Source: an uncultured Gammaproteobacteria bacterium (GTDB lineage Bacteria > Pseudomonadota > Gammaproteobacteria > Xanthomonadales > Xanthomonadaceae). From it: a stretch of 64,000 nt of DNA. The notes under the pieces are model-generated. The model worked only from the letters and a program-made list of their open reading frames with translations. It searched no databases and was not told the origin of the DNA. Location of the stretch: NCBI GenBank assembly GCA_946885735.1, contig CAMPGW010000003.1, positions 1 through 64,000 on the forward strand. The letters are read 5' to 3'. The translations under genes were made by a program, and so were the position numbers. Below are positions 8,384 to 18,237 of the stretch, one piece after another. How positions within the stretch are numbered: position 1 is the stretch's first letter; the number at the start of each line of letters is the position of its first letter.

Positions 8384-10744
8384 ATGTCCTCGCCCGGCCC
8401 GTTTCCGCCACTCGGTCTCGGAGTGGCGGGGGCGGCGCTGGCCGGGGCCGCCGTCGTGCAACTGTTCCCGAGCCTGCCGGGCGCCGCCGCAATCGGCGTC
8501 CTGGCCCTGCTTGCCGTGGTCATGTGCTCCCGTTCCGACCTCTTCCGGATTGGCGGAGCGTTCCTGCTGGGCATTGCATGGACCTGCGCGGTGGCCGGCT
8601 GGCGACTGCAGGACCGCCTGCCGGCCGCGCTCGCCGGCCATGACCTGGAGGTGGCGGGGCGCGTGCTCGACCTGCCATTGCGCGACGACGACGCCTGGCG
8701 GTTCGACTTCCGGGTCGAGGAGGGCAAAGGCGCGGCAGCGACGTTGGACGGGGCCCGTCTGCGCCTGGCCTGGTACGGTCCGGCGCCGCGCGCGCTGGAA
8801 CCGGGCAGTCGCTGGCGGCTGCAGGTGCGCTTACGGCCGGTCCGGGGCGTCCTCAATCCCGGCAGCCGTGACGCGGAAAGGCAGGCATTCGCCCAAGGGC
8901 TGGCGGCCCTGGGGTACGTGCGAAATCCAGGCGGCGCGCAGGCGCTGGCCCCGGGGCGCGGCGTGGACGCTGCCCGGGACAGGATCTCGAGTGCCATCGA
9001 CCACGTCCTGCCTGGCGAGCGTGGGCGCTTCGTGCGTGCGCTTGCGGTCGGCGACACCCGCGCACTCGATCCCGACGACTGGGAGGTCCTGCGCGCCACC
9101 GGACTGACGCACCAGATCGCCATCTCCGGCTTCCACGTCGGGTTGGCGGGCGCCCTTGGGGCGCTGTTGGCCAGGCTGGCGTGGTGGTGCCTGCCGATGC
9201 TCGGGCGCGTCCTCCCCCGTCCCCAGGCCGCGGCGATCGGCGCGCTCGCCTTCGCCGCCGGCTACACCGCCCTGGCCGGCTTCGCACTGCCCACGGTGCG
9301 CACGCTGCTGATGATCTCGGTCCTGATGGCGGCGCGCCTGTCCCGTCGCGTCCCCGCCGGCCGGGCCGGCTTCGCCCTGGCCCTGGTGGCGGTGCTTGCC
9401 GTGGATCCGCTGGCCGTGCTGTCGCCGGGGTTCTGGCTGAGCTTCGCGGGCGTTGGCTGGCTGATGTGGTGCCTTCCTCCCTCGAGCGGCGCCAGCGTCG
9501 CCGACAGCGGCCGGTTGTTCGTGCGCGCGCAGTGGGTGGCGCTGCTGGGATTGCTGCCCCTGACCGTCTGGTTCTTCGGCCAGGCCAGTCTCCCGGGCCC
9601 TTTGGCGAACCTGTTCGGTGTGCCGGTGATCAGCCTGGTCGTCGTCCCCCTGGCCTTGGCCGGCGTCGTCGCATGGCCAGCATTTCCGGTGCTCGCTGGC
9701 TCGGCATGGCAGGCCTCCGCCGCGGTCATGGACCGGACGTGGCAGCTGCTGGAGGCCGTGGCCGCCTGGCCGGCCGCGCTCGCCTGGCTGCCCGAGCCCT
9801 CGCTCCTGGTGATGGGACTTGCCCTCGTCGGCGCGCTGTGGTGCCTGATGCCGCGCGGGACGCCGGATCGTGCGCTGGCCGCGCTGCTGTTCGTGCCCTT
9901 GCTGTGGCCGGCGCCGGACGTGCCGGCGCAAGGCGAGATGGACGTACATGTGCTCGACGTCGGGCAGGGATTGGCCGTGCTGGTGAGCACGCGCTCGCAC
10001 CGCCTGCTCTACGACGCGGGTGCCGCCGGTGGTCGCGGTCCGGACCGCGGCGAGACCGTGGTGGTGCCAGCCCTGCGCGCGCTTGCCGTGGATCGGCTGG
10101 ACACGGTGTTCATCAGCCACGCAAGCCGCGACCACGCAGGCGGTCTCGGCGCCGTCGAGCGGGCCTGGCCCGGCGTCCGCGTGCTGGGGCCGGAGGGTTG
10201 GGCGCGCCCCGGCATGGGCCTGTGCGAGCACGGGCAACGCTGGCGCTGGGACGGCGTGGATTTCGAGATCCTGCACCCGCCCCGGTATTTTCCGCAGCTA
10301 GGTCGGGAAAACTCCTGCGTGTTGCGAATCGCCGCAGGCGGCCGGGTCGTGCTGCTGCCAGGCGACATCGGCGAGCACGTGGAAAGCAGCCTGGTCGCGC
10401 AGGAGGGCGCGCGCCTGGATGCCGATCTCGTCGTGGTTCCCCGGCATGGCGCGCATGGCGCGTCGAGCGCCGGGTTCATTGCAGCGACCTCGCCGCGATG
10501 GGCCGTCTTCAGCACCGGCGCGGGCAATCGTGCGGGATTGCCGAAGGCGGCGGTCGTGGATGCATGGATGCGGGCGGGTGCGCTGCCCTTGGACACCGCG
10601 CATACCGGAAGCCTGCATTTTCGCGTTGGCCCGGCAGGTTCACGGCTCCTTGGAGCCCGCCGCGAGGCCCTGCCGCGCTACTGGCGGGAACCCCCGGGGC
10701 CCCGCTCGGGCTATGCTACCGGCCAGTCAACCGCGGACAGGTGA
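8384..10744 (+). CDS. comEC: ComEC/Rec2 DNA uptake channel
   Basis: A 786-residue competence protein that moves single-stranded DNA across the inner membrane. Residues about 1-60 are hydrophobic, then comes a soluble OB-like region. The ComEC core has TGLTHQIAISGFHVGLAG and then many helices (about residues 260-510). The C-terminal metallo-beta-lactamase-like domain has LDVGQGLAVLV, SHASRDHAGGL and ENSCVLRI...LLPGDIG. Its metal motif reads HASRDH in place of HxHxDH, as is common in ComEC. The gene starts one base after lolD. It precedes exbB as in other xanthomonads and pseudomonads. Confidence 0.94.
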   Translation: MSSPGPFPPLGLGVAGAALAGAAVVQLFPSLPGAAAIGVLALLAVVMCSRSDLFRIGGAFLLGIAWTCAVAGWRLQDRLPAALAGHDLEVAGRVLDLPLRDDDAWRFDFRVEEGKGAAATLDGARLRLAWYGPAPRALEPGSRWRLQVRLRPVRGVLNPGSRDAERQAFAQGLAALGYVRNPGGAQALAPGRGVDAARDRISSAIDHVLPGERGRFVRALAVGDTRALDPDDWEVLRATGLTHQIAISGFHVGLAGALGALLARLAWWCLPMLGRVLPRPQAAAIGALAFAAGYTALAGFALPTVRTLLMISVLMAARLSRRVPAGRAGFALALVAVLAVDPLAVLSPGFWLSFAGVGWLMWCLPPSSGASVADSGRLFVRAQWVALLGLLPLTVWFFGQASLPGPLANLFGVPVISLVVVPLALAGVVAWPAFPVLAGSAWQASAAVMDRTWQLLEAVAAWPAALAWLPEPSLLVMGLALVGALWCLMPRGTPDRALAALLFVPLLWPAPDVPAQGEMDVHVLDVGQGLAVLVSTRSHRLLYDAGAAGGRGPDRGETVVVPALRALAVDRLDTVFISHASRDHAGGLGAVERAWPGVRVLGPEGWARPGMGLCEHGQRWRWDGVDFEILHPPRYFPQLGRENSCVLRIAAGGRVVLLPGDIGEHVESSLVAQEGARLDADLVVVPRHGAHGASSAGFIAATSPRWAVFSTGAGNRAGLPKAAVVDAWMRAGALPLDTAHTGSLHFRVGPAGSRLLGARREALPRYWREPPGPRSGYATGQSTADR

Positions 10745-10747
10745 GGC

Positions 10748-11392
10748 GTGCTGGAACTGATCAAGGCGGGCGGGGCGGTGATGGTGCCGATCCTGCTGCT
10801 CGCCGTGCTGGCGCTGGCCATCGTCATCGAGCGCTTCTGGAGCCTGCGTCGGAAGGACGTGCTGCCCCCGGGGCTGGGCGAGGAAGTACGCGAGTGGGCG
10901 CGCGGCCGCCAGCTCGACCCGCAGCACATCGACGTCCTGCGCCGGAACTCGCCCCTGGGCGAGGTGCTGGCTGCGGCGCTGGACGTGCGCTACCGCCCGC
11001 GCGAATTGATCAAGGAGCGGGTGGAGGACGTCGGACGCCACGTCGCCCACCAGATGGAGCGTTTCCTCAACACCCTCGGCACGATCGCCAGCGTCTCGCC
11101 TCTGCTGGGCCTGCTTGGCACCGTGTTCGGCATGATCCAGATGTTCCTGAAGATCCTCGTGACAGGCGTCGGTGACGTCAACCAGCTCGCCGGCGGCATC
11201 GGCCAGGCGCTGATCAGCACGGCCGGCGGCCTCTGCGTGGCCATCCCGGCGGTGATGTTCCACCGGCATTTCCGCGGCCTGATCGCCGGCTACGTGGTGG
11301 ACATGGAGAAGCAGGCCATCGCCCTGCTCGACACGATCGACGAAGGCATCCTGCCGGCGACCAAGCCGCAGCGCCGCAAGGGCGACGCGTGA
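10748..11392 (+). CDS. exbB: ExbB/TolQ-family proton channel protein
   Basis: A 214-residue inner-membrane protein with three helices and the MotA/TolQ/ExbB core IASVSPLLGLLGTVFGMIQMF followed by LAGGIGQALISTAGGLCVAIP. With ExbD it converts the proton gradient into mechanical work, usually for TonB-dependent outer-membrane import. The start is GTG at 10748. It is placed between comEC and the lipid A genes, so its partner process cannot be read from the context. Confidence 0.92.
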   Translation: MLELIKAGGAVMVPILLLAVLALAIVIERFWSLRRKDVLPPGLGEEVREWARGRQLDPQHIDVLRRNSPLGEVLAAALDVRYRPRELIKERVEDVGRHVAHQMERFLNTLGTIASVSPLLGLLGTVFGMIQMFLKILVTGVGDVNQLAGGIGQALISTAGGLCVAIPAVMFHRHFRGLIAGYVVDMEKQAIALLDTIDEGILPATKPQRRKGDA

Positions 11393-11814
11393 GACTCGGC
11401 GGGCAGGGCGGGCTGGAGGAACCGGAGATCAACCTGGTCTCCCTGATCGACGTGCTGTTCTGCCTGATCCTTTTCCTCGTGCTGACGACCAGCTTCAACC
11501 AGCGCGCGGCGCTCAAGCTGCAGTTGCCGAAAGCCGAAGCGCCTACCGTTCCCGACCAGGGCACGCCCTTGATCATCCTCGTGGACATGGAAGGGCGCTT
11601 CTTCGTCGGCAACGCCGAGGTCGCACGCAGCGACCTGGCCTCGCTGAAGGCGGCGATCGTCCAGGCCGCCGGCGACGAGCGCGATCGCCAGGTGATCCTG
11701 CGCGCCGACGGCCGCACCCCGCACCAGGCCGTGGTGACGGCGATGGATGCGCTCGGGCAGCTCGGCTTCACGCGCCTGTCCATCGCGACGATGCCCGAGC
11801 AGCGCGCGCCGTGA
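11389..11814 (+). CDS. exbD: ExbD/TolR-family protein
   Basis: A 141-residue single-pass protein. The membrane segment INLVSLIDVLFCLILFLVLT carries the conserved Asp (residue about 20) that takes part in proton flow. The C-terminal periplasmic domain has VILRADGRTPHQAVVTAMD. GTG start overlapping the exbB stop (GTGA). It works with ExbB. Confidence 0.93.
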   Translation: MRLGGQGGLEEPEINLVSLIDVLFCLILFLVLTTSFNQRAALKLQLPKAEAPTVPDQGTPLIILVDMEGRFFVGNAEVARSDLASLKAAIVQAAGDERDRQVILRADGRTPHQAVVTAMDALGQLGFTRLSIATMPEQRAP

Positions 11815-13568
11815 ACGCCGACGCCCCCTCGCCCTGGCGCACCTATCGGCGCCTGCTCGGCTACGCGCGGCCCTACCATTGGCTGCTGCTGGCGGCCGGG
11901 CTGGGCATGACGGTGGAGGCGGGCTCCGCCGCGGCCTTCACCGCGCTGATGGAACCGATGGTCGACCAGACCTTCGTGGCCCACAACCCGGAGGTGCGCT
12001 GGACGCTGCCCCTGGCCATCGTCGGCCTGTTCGTCCTGCGCGGCCTGGCCACCTGGGTGACCGACGTCGGCATGGCCCGTTCCGGCCGCAGCGTGGTGCG
12101 CGACCTGCGCGCCGCGGTGATGTCGAAGTACCTGCGCTTGCCGAACGAGCGCTTCGATCGCGAGCCGGTGGCATCGCTGGTTTCCCGGCTCAACTACGAC
12201 ACCGAGCAGGTGACCCAGGCCACCAGCGAGGCGATCAAGGTGGTGGTGACCGACACGCTCACGATCGCCGCGCTGCTCGGCGTGATGCTCTACCAGAGCG
12301 TGCGCGTGACCCTGGCGATGCTGGTGGTGGCGCCGCTCATCGCCGCCATCTCCGGCTACGTCGGCGCCCGCTACCGGCGCATCAACCGCGGCATCCAGTC
12401 GGGCGTGGCGAACATGGCGCAGGCCGCCGAGGAAGTGCTCTCCGGCCAGCAGGAAGTGAAGATCTATGGCGCCCGGTCGTTCGAGGAGCAGCGTTATCGC
12501 GCGCTTGCCGAGCGCAACCTGCGGCTCAACCTCAAGATCGAGGCGACGCGGGCCAGTGCGTCCTCGGTGGTGCAGATGCTGGCGGCGGTGGCGCTGGCGG
12601 TGATCCTGGTGGTCGCCGGTCGCGAAGCGGCGGCGGGAAGGATGAGCGCCGGCAGTTTCGTCGCGCTGATGATGGCGATGATGGCCTTGATTCCCTCGCT
12701 GAAACGCATCACCAACATCCAGAGCGCGGTGCAGCGCGGTATCGCCGCGGCCGAGCGCCTGTTCGCCTTGCTCGACGAGCCGGACGAGCCCGACCACGGA
12801 ACCAGGCCGCTGCCGCGTGCACGCGGCGAGATCGTCTTCGAGAACGTGTCGGTGCAGTACCCCAACCAGCCGGTGCCGGCGATCGAGGGCATCAGCTTCC
12901 GCGCCCGGCCGGGGACCGTCACCGCCATCGTCGGCCGCTCGGGTAGCGGCAAATCCACCCTGATCCGGCTGCTGCCGCGCTTCTATGCGCCAAGCGCGGG
13001 CCGTGTGCTGCTCGACGGCGTGCCGATCGAGGAATACCGCCTGGCCGATTTGCGCCGGCAGATCGCGCTGGTCGGCCAGCAGGTGATGCTTTTCGATGGC
13101 AGCGTCGGCGCCAACATCGCCTACGGGCTCGATGGCGCCGACCCGCGCGAGTTGCAGCGCGCCGCCGAAGCGGCGAATGCCAGCGAGTTCATCGCGCGCC
13201 TGCCGCAAGGCATGGACACGCCCATCGGCGAGAATGGCGGCCTGCTGTCCGGCGGCCAGCGCCAGCGCGTGGCGATCGCCCGCGCGATGCTCAAGGACGC
13301 GCCCATCCTCGTGCTCGACGAGGCCACCGCGGCGCTCGACAACGAATCCGAGCGGCTCGTGCAGGAAGCCTTCGCGCACCTGATTCCGGACCGCACCACG
13401 CTGGTGATCGCGCACCGCCTGTCCACCATCGAGCATGCCGACCAGGTGCTGGTGCTCGACCAGGGCCGCTTGGTGGAGCAGGGCACGCACGCCGAACTGC
13501 TGGCACGCGGCGGCGTGTACGCGCACCTGCACCGCATGCAGTTCCGAGAGGACGGGGCGGGCCGGTGA
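11811..13568 (+). CDS. msbA: Lipid A export ATP-binding/permease protein
   Basis: A 585-residue half-transporter with six N-terminal helices (about residues 15-310) and a C-terminal ABC domain: Walker A GRSGSGKST, signature LSGGQRQR, Walker B ILVLDEATAALD. MsbA flips the lipid A-core glycolipid from the inner to the outer face of the inner membrane. The call rests on the domain order plus the adjacent lpxK. GTG start overlaps the exbD stop by 4 nt, and its own end overlaps lpxK. Confidence 0.93.
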   Translation: MNADAPSPWRTYRRLLGYARPYHWLLLAAGLGMTVEAGSAAAFTALMEPMVDQTFVAHNPEVRWTLPLAIVGLFVLRGLATWVTDVGMARSGRSVVRDLRAAVMSKYLRLPNERFDREPVASLVSRLNYDTEQVTQATSEAIKVVVTDTLTIAALLGVMLYQSVRVTLAMLVVAPLIAAISGYVGARYRRINRGIQSGVANMAQAAEEVLSGQQEVKIYGARSFEEQRYRALAERNLRLNLKIEATRASASSVVQMLAAVALAVILVVAGREAAAGRMSAGSFVALMMAMMALIPSLKRITNIQSAVQRGIAAAERLFALLDEPDEPDHGTRPLPRARGEIVFENVSVQYPNQPVPAIEGISFRARPGTVTAIVGRSGSGKSTLIRLLPRFYAPSAGRVLLDGVPIEEYRLADLRRQIALVGQQVMLFDGSVGANIAYGLDGADPRELQRAAEAANASEFIARLPQGMDTPIGENGGLLSGGQRQRVAIARAMLKDAPILVLDEATAALDNESERLVQEAFAHLIPDRTTLVIAHRLSTIEHADQVLVLDQGRLVEQGTHAELLARGGVYAHLHRMQFREDGAGR

Positions 13569-14518
13569 AGCCCGCGTTCGAGCGCTGGCTGCAGCAGCGG
13601 TGGTACGGCGGGGAACAGCCCGGTCTCGGCCTGCGCGCGCTCGCGGGCGTCTATCGCATCCTCGCGCAAGCGCGCGTCGAAACGCCGGTAGCGGTCGGCG
13701 TGCCCGTCATCGTGGTCGGAAACTTCACGGCCGGCGGTACCGGCAAGACTCCCTTGGTCATCGCGCTGGCGAAACACCTCGCGGCCGCGGGCTGGCGTCC
13801 TGGCGTGGTCAGCCGTGGGCATGGCCGGCGCGGTACGCGGCCGGTGCGGGTGCTGGCCGAGACGCCGGTCGCCGAGAGCGGCGATGAACCCGCGCTCATT
13901 GCCGCCGACGCCGGCTGCCCGGTGTTCGTCGATGCCGACCGCGTCGCCGCCGCGCGCGCTGCGGTCGCCGCCGGCTGCAACCTCATCGTCGCCGACGATG
14001 GCTTGCAGCACCGACGCCTGGCCCGCGACATCGAGATCGAGGTGGTGGACGCCGAACGCGGTTATGGCAACGGCCTGCTGTTGCCGGCCGGCCCGCTTCG
14101 CGAAGCGCCGCGACCCTGCGACCTGCGCGTGGTCAACGGCGGCGCCGATGCCGACGGGGACTGGGGCATGGCGCTTCAGCTGGACGATGCCTACGCGCTC
14201 GATGCGCCAGCTCGGCGTCGTGCGCTTTCCGGTTTCTCCGGGAAGACCGTGCACGCGGTCGCCGGCATCGGGCATCCCGAACGGTTCTTCCGTGCGCTGC
14301 GCGCGCAGGGCGCCGAGGTGGTCGGGCATGCATTCCCGGACCACCACGACTACGCGCCAGGCGAACTCGAGGCCTTGCCACGGCCCCTGCTGATGACCGC
14401 CAAGGACGCGATAAAATGTCGCGGCCGCGGACTCGACGACGCCTGGGTGGTTCCCGCGCAGGCGGTGCTGGCGCCGGCGTTCTACCAGCGCGTGACCGAA
14501 CTCCTGGGGACTGCATGA
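13565..14518 (+). CDS. lpxK: Tetraacyldisaccharide 4'-kinase
   Basis: A 317-residue kinase that phosphorylates the 4'-position of the lipid A disaccharide precursor. The P-loop lies in the family form [16 protein letters not shown], then SRGHGRRG and the LpxK signature [22 protein letters not shown] start within the msbA stop and an ATGA overlap with kdsB: three enzymes of one pathway translated as a coupled set. Confidence 0.96.
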   Translation: MKPAFERWLQQRWYGGEQPGLGLRALAGVYRILAQARVETPVAVGVPVIVVGNFTAGGTGKTPLVIALAKHLAAAGWRPGVVSRGHGRRGTRPVRVLAETPVAESGDEPALIAADAGCPVFVDADRVAAARAAVAAGCNLIVADDGLQHRRLARDIEIEVVDAERGYGNGLLLPAGPLREAPRPCDLRVVNGGADADGDWGMALQLDDAYALDAPARRRALSGFSGKTVHAVAGIGHPERFFRALRAQGAEVVGHAFPDHHDYAPGELEALPRPLLMTAKDAIKCRGRGLDDAWVVPAQAVLAPAFYQRVTELLGTA

Positions 14519-15291
14519 CCACGCTCGACTTCATCGTCGCCATTCCCGCGCGCTTCGCTTCGGTCCGCTTGCCCGGCAAGCCGCTGCGCCTGATCGGCGA
14601 CGAGCCGATGGTCGTGCACGTCGCCCGCCGCGCACTGGCCGCCGGCGCGCGCGAAGTGGTCGTCGCGACCGACGACGAGCGCATCGCCGCGGCGGTGGCG
14701 GGCTTCCCGGTGACCGTGTGCATGACACGCGCGGACCACGTGTCGGGCACCGACCGCCTTGCCGAATGCGCCGAGCGCCTCGGCTGGGACGCCGCGCAGA
14801 TCGTCGTCAACCTGCAGGGCGACGAACCGTTCGCGCCTGCCGACGGCATTCGTGAAGTCGCGGCCACGCTGGCCCGTTCCGAGGCGCCGATGGCCACGCT
14901 GGCGATCGGCTTCCAGGATTGCGAAACGCTGTTCGACCCCAACGCCGTCAAGGTCGTGCGCGATGCGCAGGGATACGCGCTGTACTTCAGCCGTGCACCG
15001 GTTCCCTGGCATCGTGACCGCCTTGCCCGCGACCGCGTGAGCCCCTTGCCGTCGCCGGCGCTGCGCCACATCGGCATCTACGCGTACCGCGCCGGATTCC
15101 TTGGCGAGTTCGCCAGCCTGGGCGCCAGCGCGCTCGAGGCCGCGGAAGGGCTGGAGCAGTTGCGCGTGTTGGAGGCGGGCCATCGGATCGCGGTCGGGCT
15201 TGCGCCGGGGCCATTTCCACCGGGCGTGGACACCGAGGCCGACCTGCAGCGCGCCTGCGCGCGGTACCTGGACGCAGCGCGCCGCCGATGA
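14515..15291 (+). CDS. kdsB: 3-deoxy-manno-octulosonate cytidylyltransferase (intact copy)
   Basis: A 258-residue enzyme that makes CMP-Kdo for the lipopolysaccharide inner core. The nucleotide-binding start [16 protein letters not shown] and the blocks [17 protein letters not shown] and [11 protein letters not shown] are all present. The last 137 codons (from 14879) belong to the 2946-bp duplication and occur again at 17825, but only this copy has the N-terminal catalytic part. It overlaps the next gene by 4 nt. Confidence 0.96.
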   Translation: MTTLDFIVAIPARFASVRLPGKPLRLIGDEPMVVHVARRALAAGAREVVVATDDERIAAAVAGFPVTVCMTRADHVSGTDRLAECAERLGWDAAQIVVNLQGDEPFAPADGIREVAATLARSEAPMATLAIGFQDCETLFDPNAVKVVRDAQGYALYFSRAPVPWHRDRLARDRVSPLPSPALRHIGIYAYRAGFLGEFASLGASALEAAEGLEQLRVLEAGHRIAVGLAPGPFPPGVDTEADLQRACARYLDAARRR

Positions 15292-16289
15292 GCCGCTGCG
15301 AGTGGATTCCGCTCGCCGAACGCGCACGCTGGCTCGCCGCGCTCGACGGGATCGAACACGGCTGCACGCACCGGCCGGAGTACTCCGCCGCGGCGGCGTG
15401 CGTCACCGGGCACGAGGCCGGCCTGTGGCATTGGCAGGACGAACACGGCCGGGCTGCGTGCCCGATCGGAAGGCGCGCTGCGCCAGGCGGCGGCTTCGAC
15501 CTGGTCACGCCGCTGGGCTTCGGAGGTTTCGCGATCGCCGGACAGGTCGCGGACTTGCCCGCCGACTGGACGCGTTTCTGGCAGGCGCAAGGCGCGCTGG
15601 CCGCCTACGTGCAGCTTTCGCCGTGGCTGGAGCCGGAAAAGTGGAGGGCGGTGCTCGCGGGCTTCGATGCCGACCTGCACGCCTCGCGCGAGTGCTGGCT
15701 CTGGGACCTGCGGCCTGCGCCCGAATCGCTGGGCGCGGGACTGCACCTCAATCACCAGCGCAGCCTGCGAACCTGGCAGTCATCCGCGAGCCCGTGCTGG
15801 GACCCGGGCGAACTGCGGCCCGCCTTCGAACGGCTTTACGCCGACTTCGTGCTGCGGCGGGATCTCGGCAATGCCTACCGCTTCACGCCGGCGGCCATCG
15901 AAGAACTCGCCGCGGCCCCGGGCGTTCTATGGGTGGGCGCCCGCGACGGCGCAGGCAGCATCGAGGCGGTGGCCATCTTCCTTCATCAGGGGCGCCACGC
16001 GGACCTGTTCCTGGTGGCGGCGACGCCGACGGGTCGCGAGCACTCGCGGGGCCTGTACTGGCTGGCGGCGCAGCGGCTTCGTGAGTCAGGCGTGGAATGG
16101 CTCAACCTGGGCGGCGGCGTCACCGATGGCGACTCGCTGGCGCAGTTCAAGCGGCGCTTCGGGGCTGTGTCGCGCACCACGCTCGCCCTTCGGCAGGTGT
16201 TGGATGCCGACGGGTTCGAGCGTGCGTGCGCCGCGGCAGGCACGGACGCGGCCAGTGGCAGCTGGTTTCCGCCGTGGCAGGCCGGTTGA
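15288..16289 (+). CDS. FemAB/GNAT-like acyltransferase (copy 1)
   Basis: A 333-residue protein of the FemAB-like GNAT group (BioF2-like acetyltransferase domain). The diagnostic C-terminal region reads [21 protein letters not shown] followed by [11 protein letters not shown] (about residues 260-305), the FemAB pattern of an acyl-transfer fold ending in FKxxFG. The N-terminal half has [14 protein letters not shown]. Members attach amino acids or acyl groups to sugars or peptidoglycan precursors; in glycan clusters they commonly N-acylate amino sugars. It overlaps kdsB by 4 nt, so this copy can be expressed from the lipid A operon. An identical copy is at 18234-19235. Substrate unknown. Confidence 0.75.
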   Translation: MSRCEWIPLAERARWLAALDGIEHGCTHRPEYSAAAACVTGHEAGLWHWQDEHGRAACPIGRRAAPGGGFDLVTPLGFGGFAIAGQVADLPADWTRFWQAQGALAAYVQLSPWLEPEKWRAVLAGFDADLHASRECWLWDLRPAPESLGAGLHLNHQRSLRTWQSSASPCWDPGELRPAFERLYADFVLRRDLGNAYRFTPAAIEELAAAPGVLWVGARDGAGSIEAVAIFLHQGRHADLFLVAATPTGREHSRGLYWLAAQRLRESGVEWLNLGGGVTDGDSLAQFKRRFGAVSRTTLALRQVLDADGFERACAAAGTDAASGSWFPPWQAG

Positions 16290-16298
16290 AGGCCGGTT

Positions 16299-17093
16299 TC
16301 AGGCCGGGGCGCAGACGAGCACCTGCTTGGTCGATGACGCGTTGAAGGCGGAGCGCTGCAGGTCGCCGTAGCGCTCGACGACGCGCCAGCCTGCCTGCGC
16401 GAGCAGGCGGTCCACGTCGGCGGCCGGGAACTGCCGCAGGCTGAAGCCCGTCGCCGCCAGCACCTCGTCGGGCGCATCCGCGGGGACGAGGCGCCAGCCC
16501 AGTTCGAGCACGCAGCGTTCCTCGTCGTAGCAGGCGTCTTCGCGGATCTGCAATGTCCGGCCCTGGTGCTCCACGCTGCGCGCCAGCGAATCGCGCCGTG
16601 CCACGCGCAGGTAGGGCAGGTTGGGCTGGTAGAGGTCGAAGGCCAGGCGGCCATCGGGTTCGACACGCGCCCGGGCCGCAGCGAAGGCTTGCGCCAGGCC
16701 CGCCTCGTCGGGCATGAACTGGAAGGTGTTGAAGCAGCACACCAGCAGGTCGAAGCGACCCGCGATCCCCGGGGCGCGCATGTCCGCCAGCACCCATTCC
16801 AGCGAAGGATGGCGTGACCTCGCCACCTCGAGCATCGCCGCCGACACGTCCAGGCCCACGACGCGCGGCTCGTGGCCCGCGGCGCGGATGCGTTCGGCGA
16901 GCGCCGCCGCGACCACGCCGGTGCCGCAACCGATCTCGAGCACCGAGCGGTCGCCGGGACGCAACAGCGAGGCATAGAAGTCCACGTGCGGTCGCCGGTC
17001 GCCTTCGCCGACATCGTAGTACCGCGCCCAGCGATCGTAGGCGGGCGTGTCGCTGGCATGCATGTCGTTGGTTCCCATGTGCGTCGCGGTCAC
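16299..17093 (-). CDS. Class I SAM-dependent methyltransferase (copy 1)
   Basis: A 264-residue enzyme with motif I VLEIGCGTGVVAAAL (about residues 50-64), motif II VVGLDVSAAMLEVAR and motif III-like FDLLVCCFNTFQFM. These bind S-adenosylmethionine; the acceptor is unknown. The gene is convergent with the FemAB-like gene (9-bp gap) and its GTG start overlaps the wbqC-like stop (GTGA). An ATG five codons in is an alternative start. Its identical twin lies at 19245-20039. In this copy the native upstream glycosyltransferase gene has been replaced by duplicated DNA. Confidence 0.85.
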   Translation of the reverse strand: MTATHMGTNDMHASDTPAYDRWARYYDVGEGDRRPHVDFYASLLRPGDRSVLEIGCGTGVVAAALAERIRAAGHEPRVVGLDVSAAMLEVARSRHPSLEWVLADMRAPGIAGRFDLLVCCFNTFQFMPDEAGLAQAFAAARARVEPDGRLAFDLYQPNLPYLRVARRDSLARSVEHQGRTLQIREDACYDEERCVLELGWRLVPADAPDEVLAATGFSLRQFPAADVDRLLAQAGWRVVERYGDLQRSAFNASSTKQVLVCAPA

Positions 17094-17800
17094 TGGACTT
17101 CGGCCGGTTCGATGGTGAGTTGCGTCAGCACGTCCGCCCGCAGGCGATCGGGCGACTGTTGCAGGAGCGCAGGCAGCAGTTGCGTCACCGCTCCGCGGTA
17201 GGGCGCGAGGAATTCCAGCGCCAGGTCGTGCCGGGCGAACTCCGTCGCGTCATAAAGTCCGCGGCCGCCCGGCGAATTCAGGTAATGGGTGGCCCCGACC
17301 GCGGCGGCGATCGCGATCACGCGCGCCTGCCCGCGCAGCGCGGGATCGATGCACAGGGTCGAGCTGCGGCGGATCGCGGGTTGGAAACCCATCAGTCCGG
17401 CCGCCAGTAGCAGCGTGTCCTGCAGGAAATCCACCACGCCCTCGAGCGGGCCGCGCAGGCGGGCGTGCACGCTCTCGGCCCCGGGGGCCACGGCGCGCCC
17501 GAACCAGGGAAGGGCGGCGAGCCGCGCATCGAAGCTCGCGCGTGCATCGGGTGCGAAGCGCAAGTCGCGGATCAGCACCTCGCGGGGCTGCCGCGCAAGG
17601 GGCAAGGTCAGCCAGCTGGGATCGCCCTTCGGATCGGGCACCTCGGTGCGGTGCACCCGGCCTCGGCGCGGGAACTGCACGCAATCGAGCACCACGAACT
17701 CGTCCACGGCCGCGAACAGACGGAAGTATCCGGCATAGGGCAGGAAGTAGGGCTGCATGACCGCCACCCGCTTGCGCGACGGCGCGTCAGGCCGCGGCAC
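17090..17800 (-). CDS. WbqC-family protein (copy 1)
   Basis: A 236-residue protein of the WbqC family: the opening [19 protein letters not shown], then [19 protein letters not shown], and the late block [13 protein letters not shown]. WbqC proteins occur in O-antigen and amino-sugar gene clusters, often beside DegT aminotransferases, and are thought to act in modifying a nucleotide sugar; the reaction is not settled. I chose the GTG at 17800 to keep the residues before the conserved MQPYF; the ATG at that Met is possible. In this copy the gene begins inside the duplication joint. Confidence 0.82.
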   Translation of the reverse strand: MPRPDAPSRKRVAVMQPYFLPYAGYFRLFAAVDEFVVLDCVQFPRRGRVHRTEVPDPKGDPSWLTLPLARQPREVLIRDLRFAPDARASFDARLAALPWFGRAVAPGAESVHARLRGPLEGVVDFLQDTLLLAAGLMGFQPAIRRSSTLCIDPALRGQARVIAIAAAVGATHYLNSPGGRGLYDATEFARHDLALEFLAPYRGAVTQLLPALLQQSPDRLRADVLTQLTIEPAEVQ

Positions 17801-17824
17801 GGTGGGCCTCGCGCTCGAACCATG
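17787..17824 (-). pseudogene. 3' remnant of the GT2 glycosyltransferase at the duplication joint
   Basis: The last dozen codons of the GT2 gene (ending [12 protein letters not shown], stop at 17787-17789) are present here, joined directly to the duplicated 3' part of kdsB in antisense. The full gene is at 20733-21620. The fragment has no start of its own and is a by-product of the tandem duplication. Confidence 0.85.
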
Positions 17825-18237
17825 CCGAGGCGCCGATGGCCACGCTGGCGATCGGCTTCCAGGATTGCGAAACGCTGTTCGACCCCAACGCCGTCAAGGT
17901 CGTGCGCGATGCGCAGGGATACGCGCTGTACTTCAGCCGTGCACCGGTTCCCTGGCATCGTGACCGCCTTGCCCGCGACCGCGTGAGCCCCTTGCCGTCG
18001 CCGGCGCTGCGCCACATCGGCATCTACGCGTACCGCGCCGGATTCCTTGGCGAGTTCGCCAGCCTGGGCGCCAGCGCGCTCGAGGCCGCGGAAGGGCTGG
18101 AGCAGTTGCGCGTGTTGGAGGCGGGCCATCGGATCGCGGTCGGGCTTGCGCCGGGGCCATTTCCACCGGGCGTGGACACCGAGGCCGACCTGCAGCGCGC
18201 CTGCGCGCGGTACCTGGACGCAGCGCGCCGCCGATGA
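17825..18237 (+). pseudogene. Truncated kdsB, 3' part only (duplication copy)
   Basis: Codons corresponding to about residue 122 to the end of KdsB are present, identical to 14879-15291, but the N-terminal CTP-binding half is missing. An internal ATG at 17836 could yield 133 residues, which would lack the nucleotide-binding start and so should be inactive. It lies in front of the second FemAB-like copy with the usual 4-nt overlap. Confidence 0.9.

Larger units (their letters stand above)
14879..17824. repeat. Tandem duplication, copy 1 (2946 bp)
   Basis: The sequence from 14879 recurs from 17825 with a constant offset of 2946 bp. It carries the kdsB 3' part, the FemAB-like gene, the methyltransferase, the wbqC-like gene and the last codons of the GT2 gene. 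All stretches I compared are identical, and translations in several frames are identical residue for residue. The unit begins at CCGAGGC, a 7-mer that also follows copy 2 (20771-20777). Confidence 0.95.

Noticed and set aside
17836..18237. Internal ATG of truncated kdsB as a working short enzyme
   Set aside because: It lacks the CTP-binding N-terminus ([11 protein letters not shown]) that every KdsB needs.
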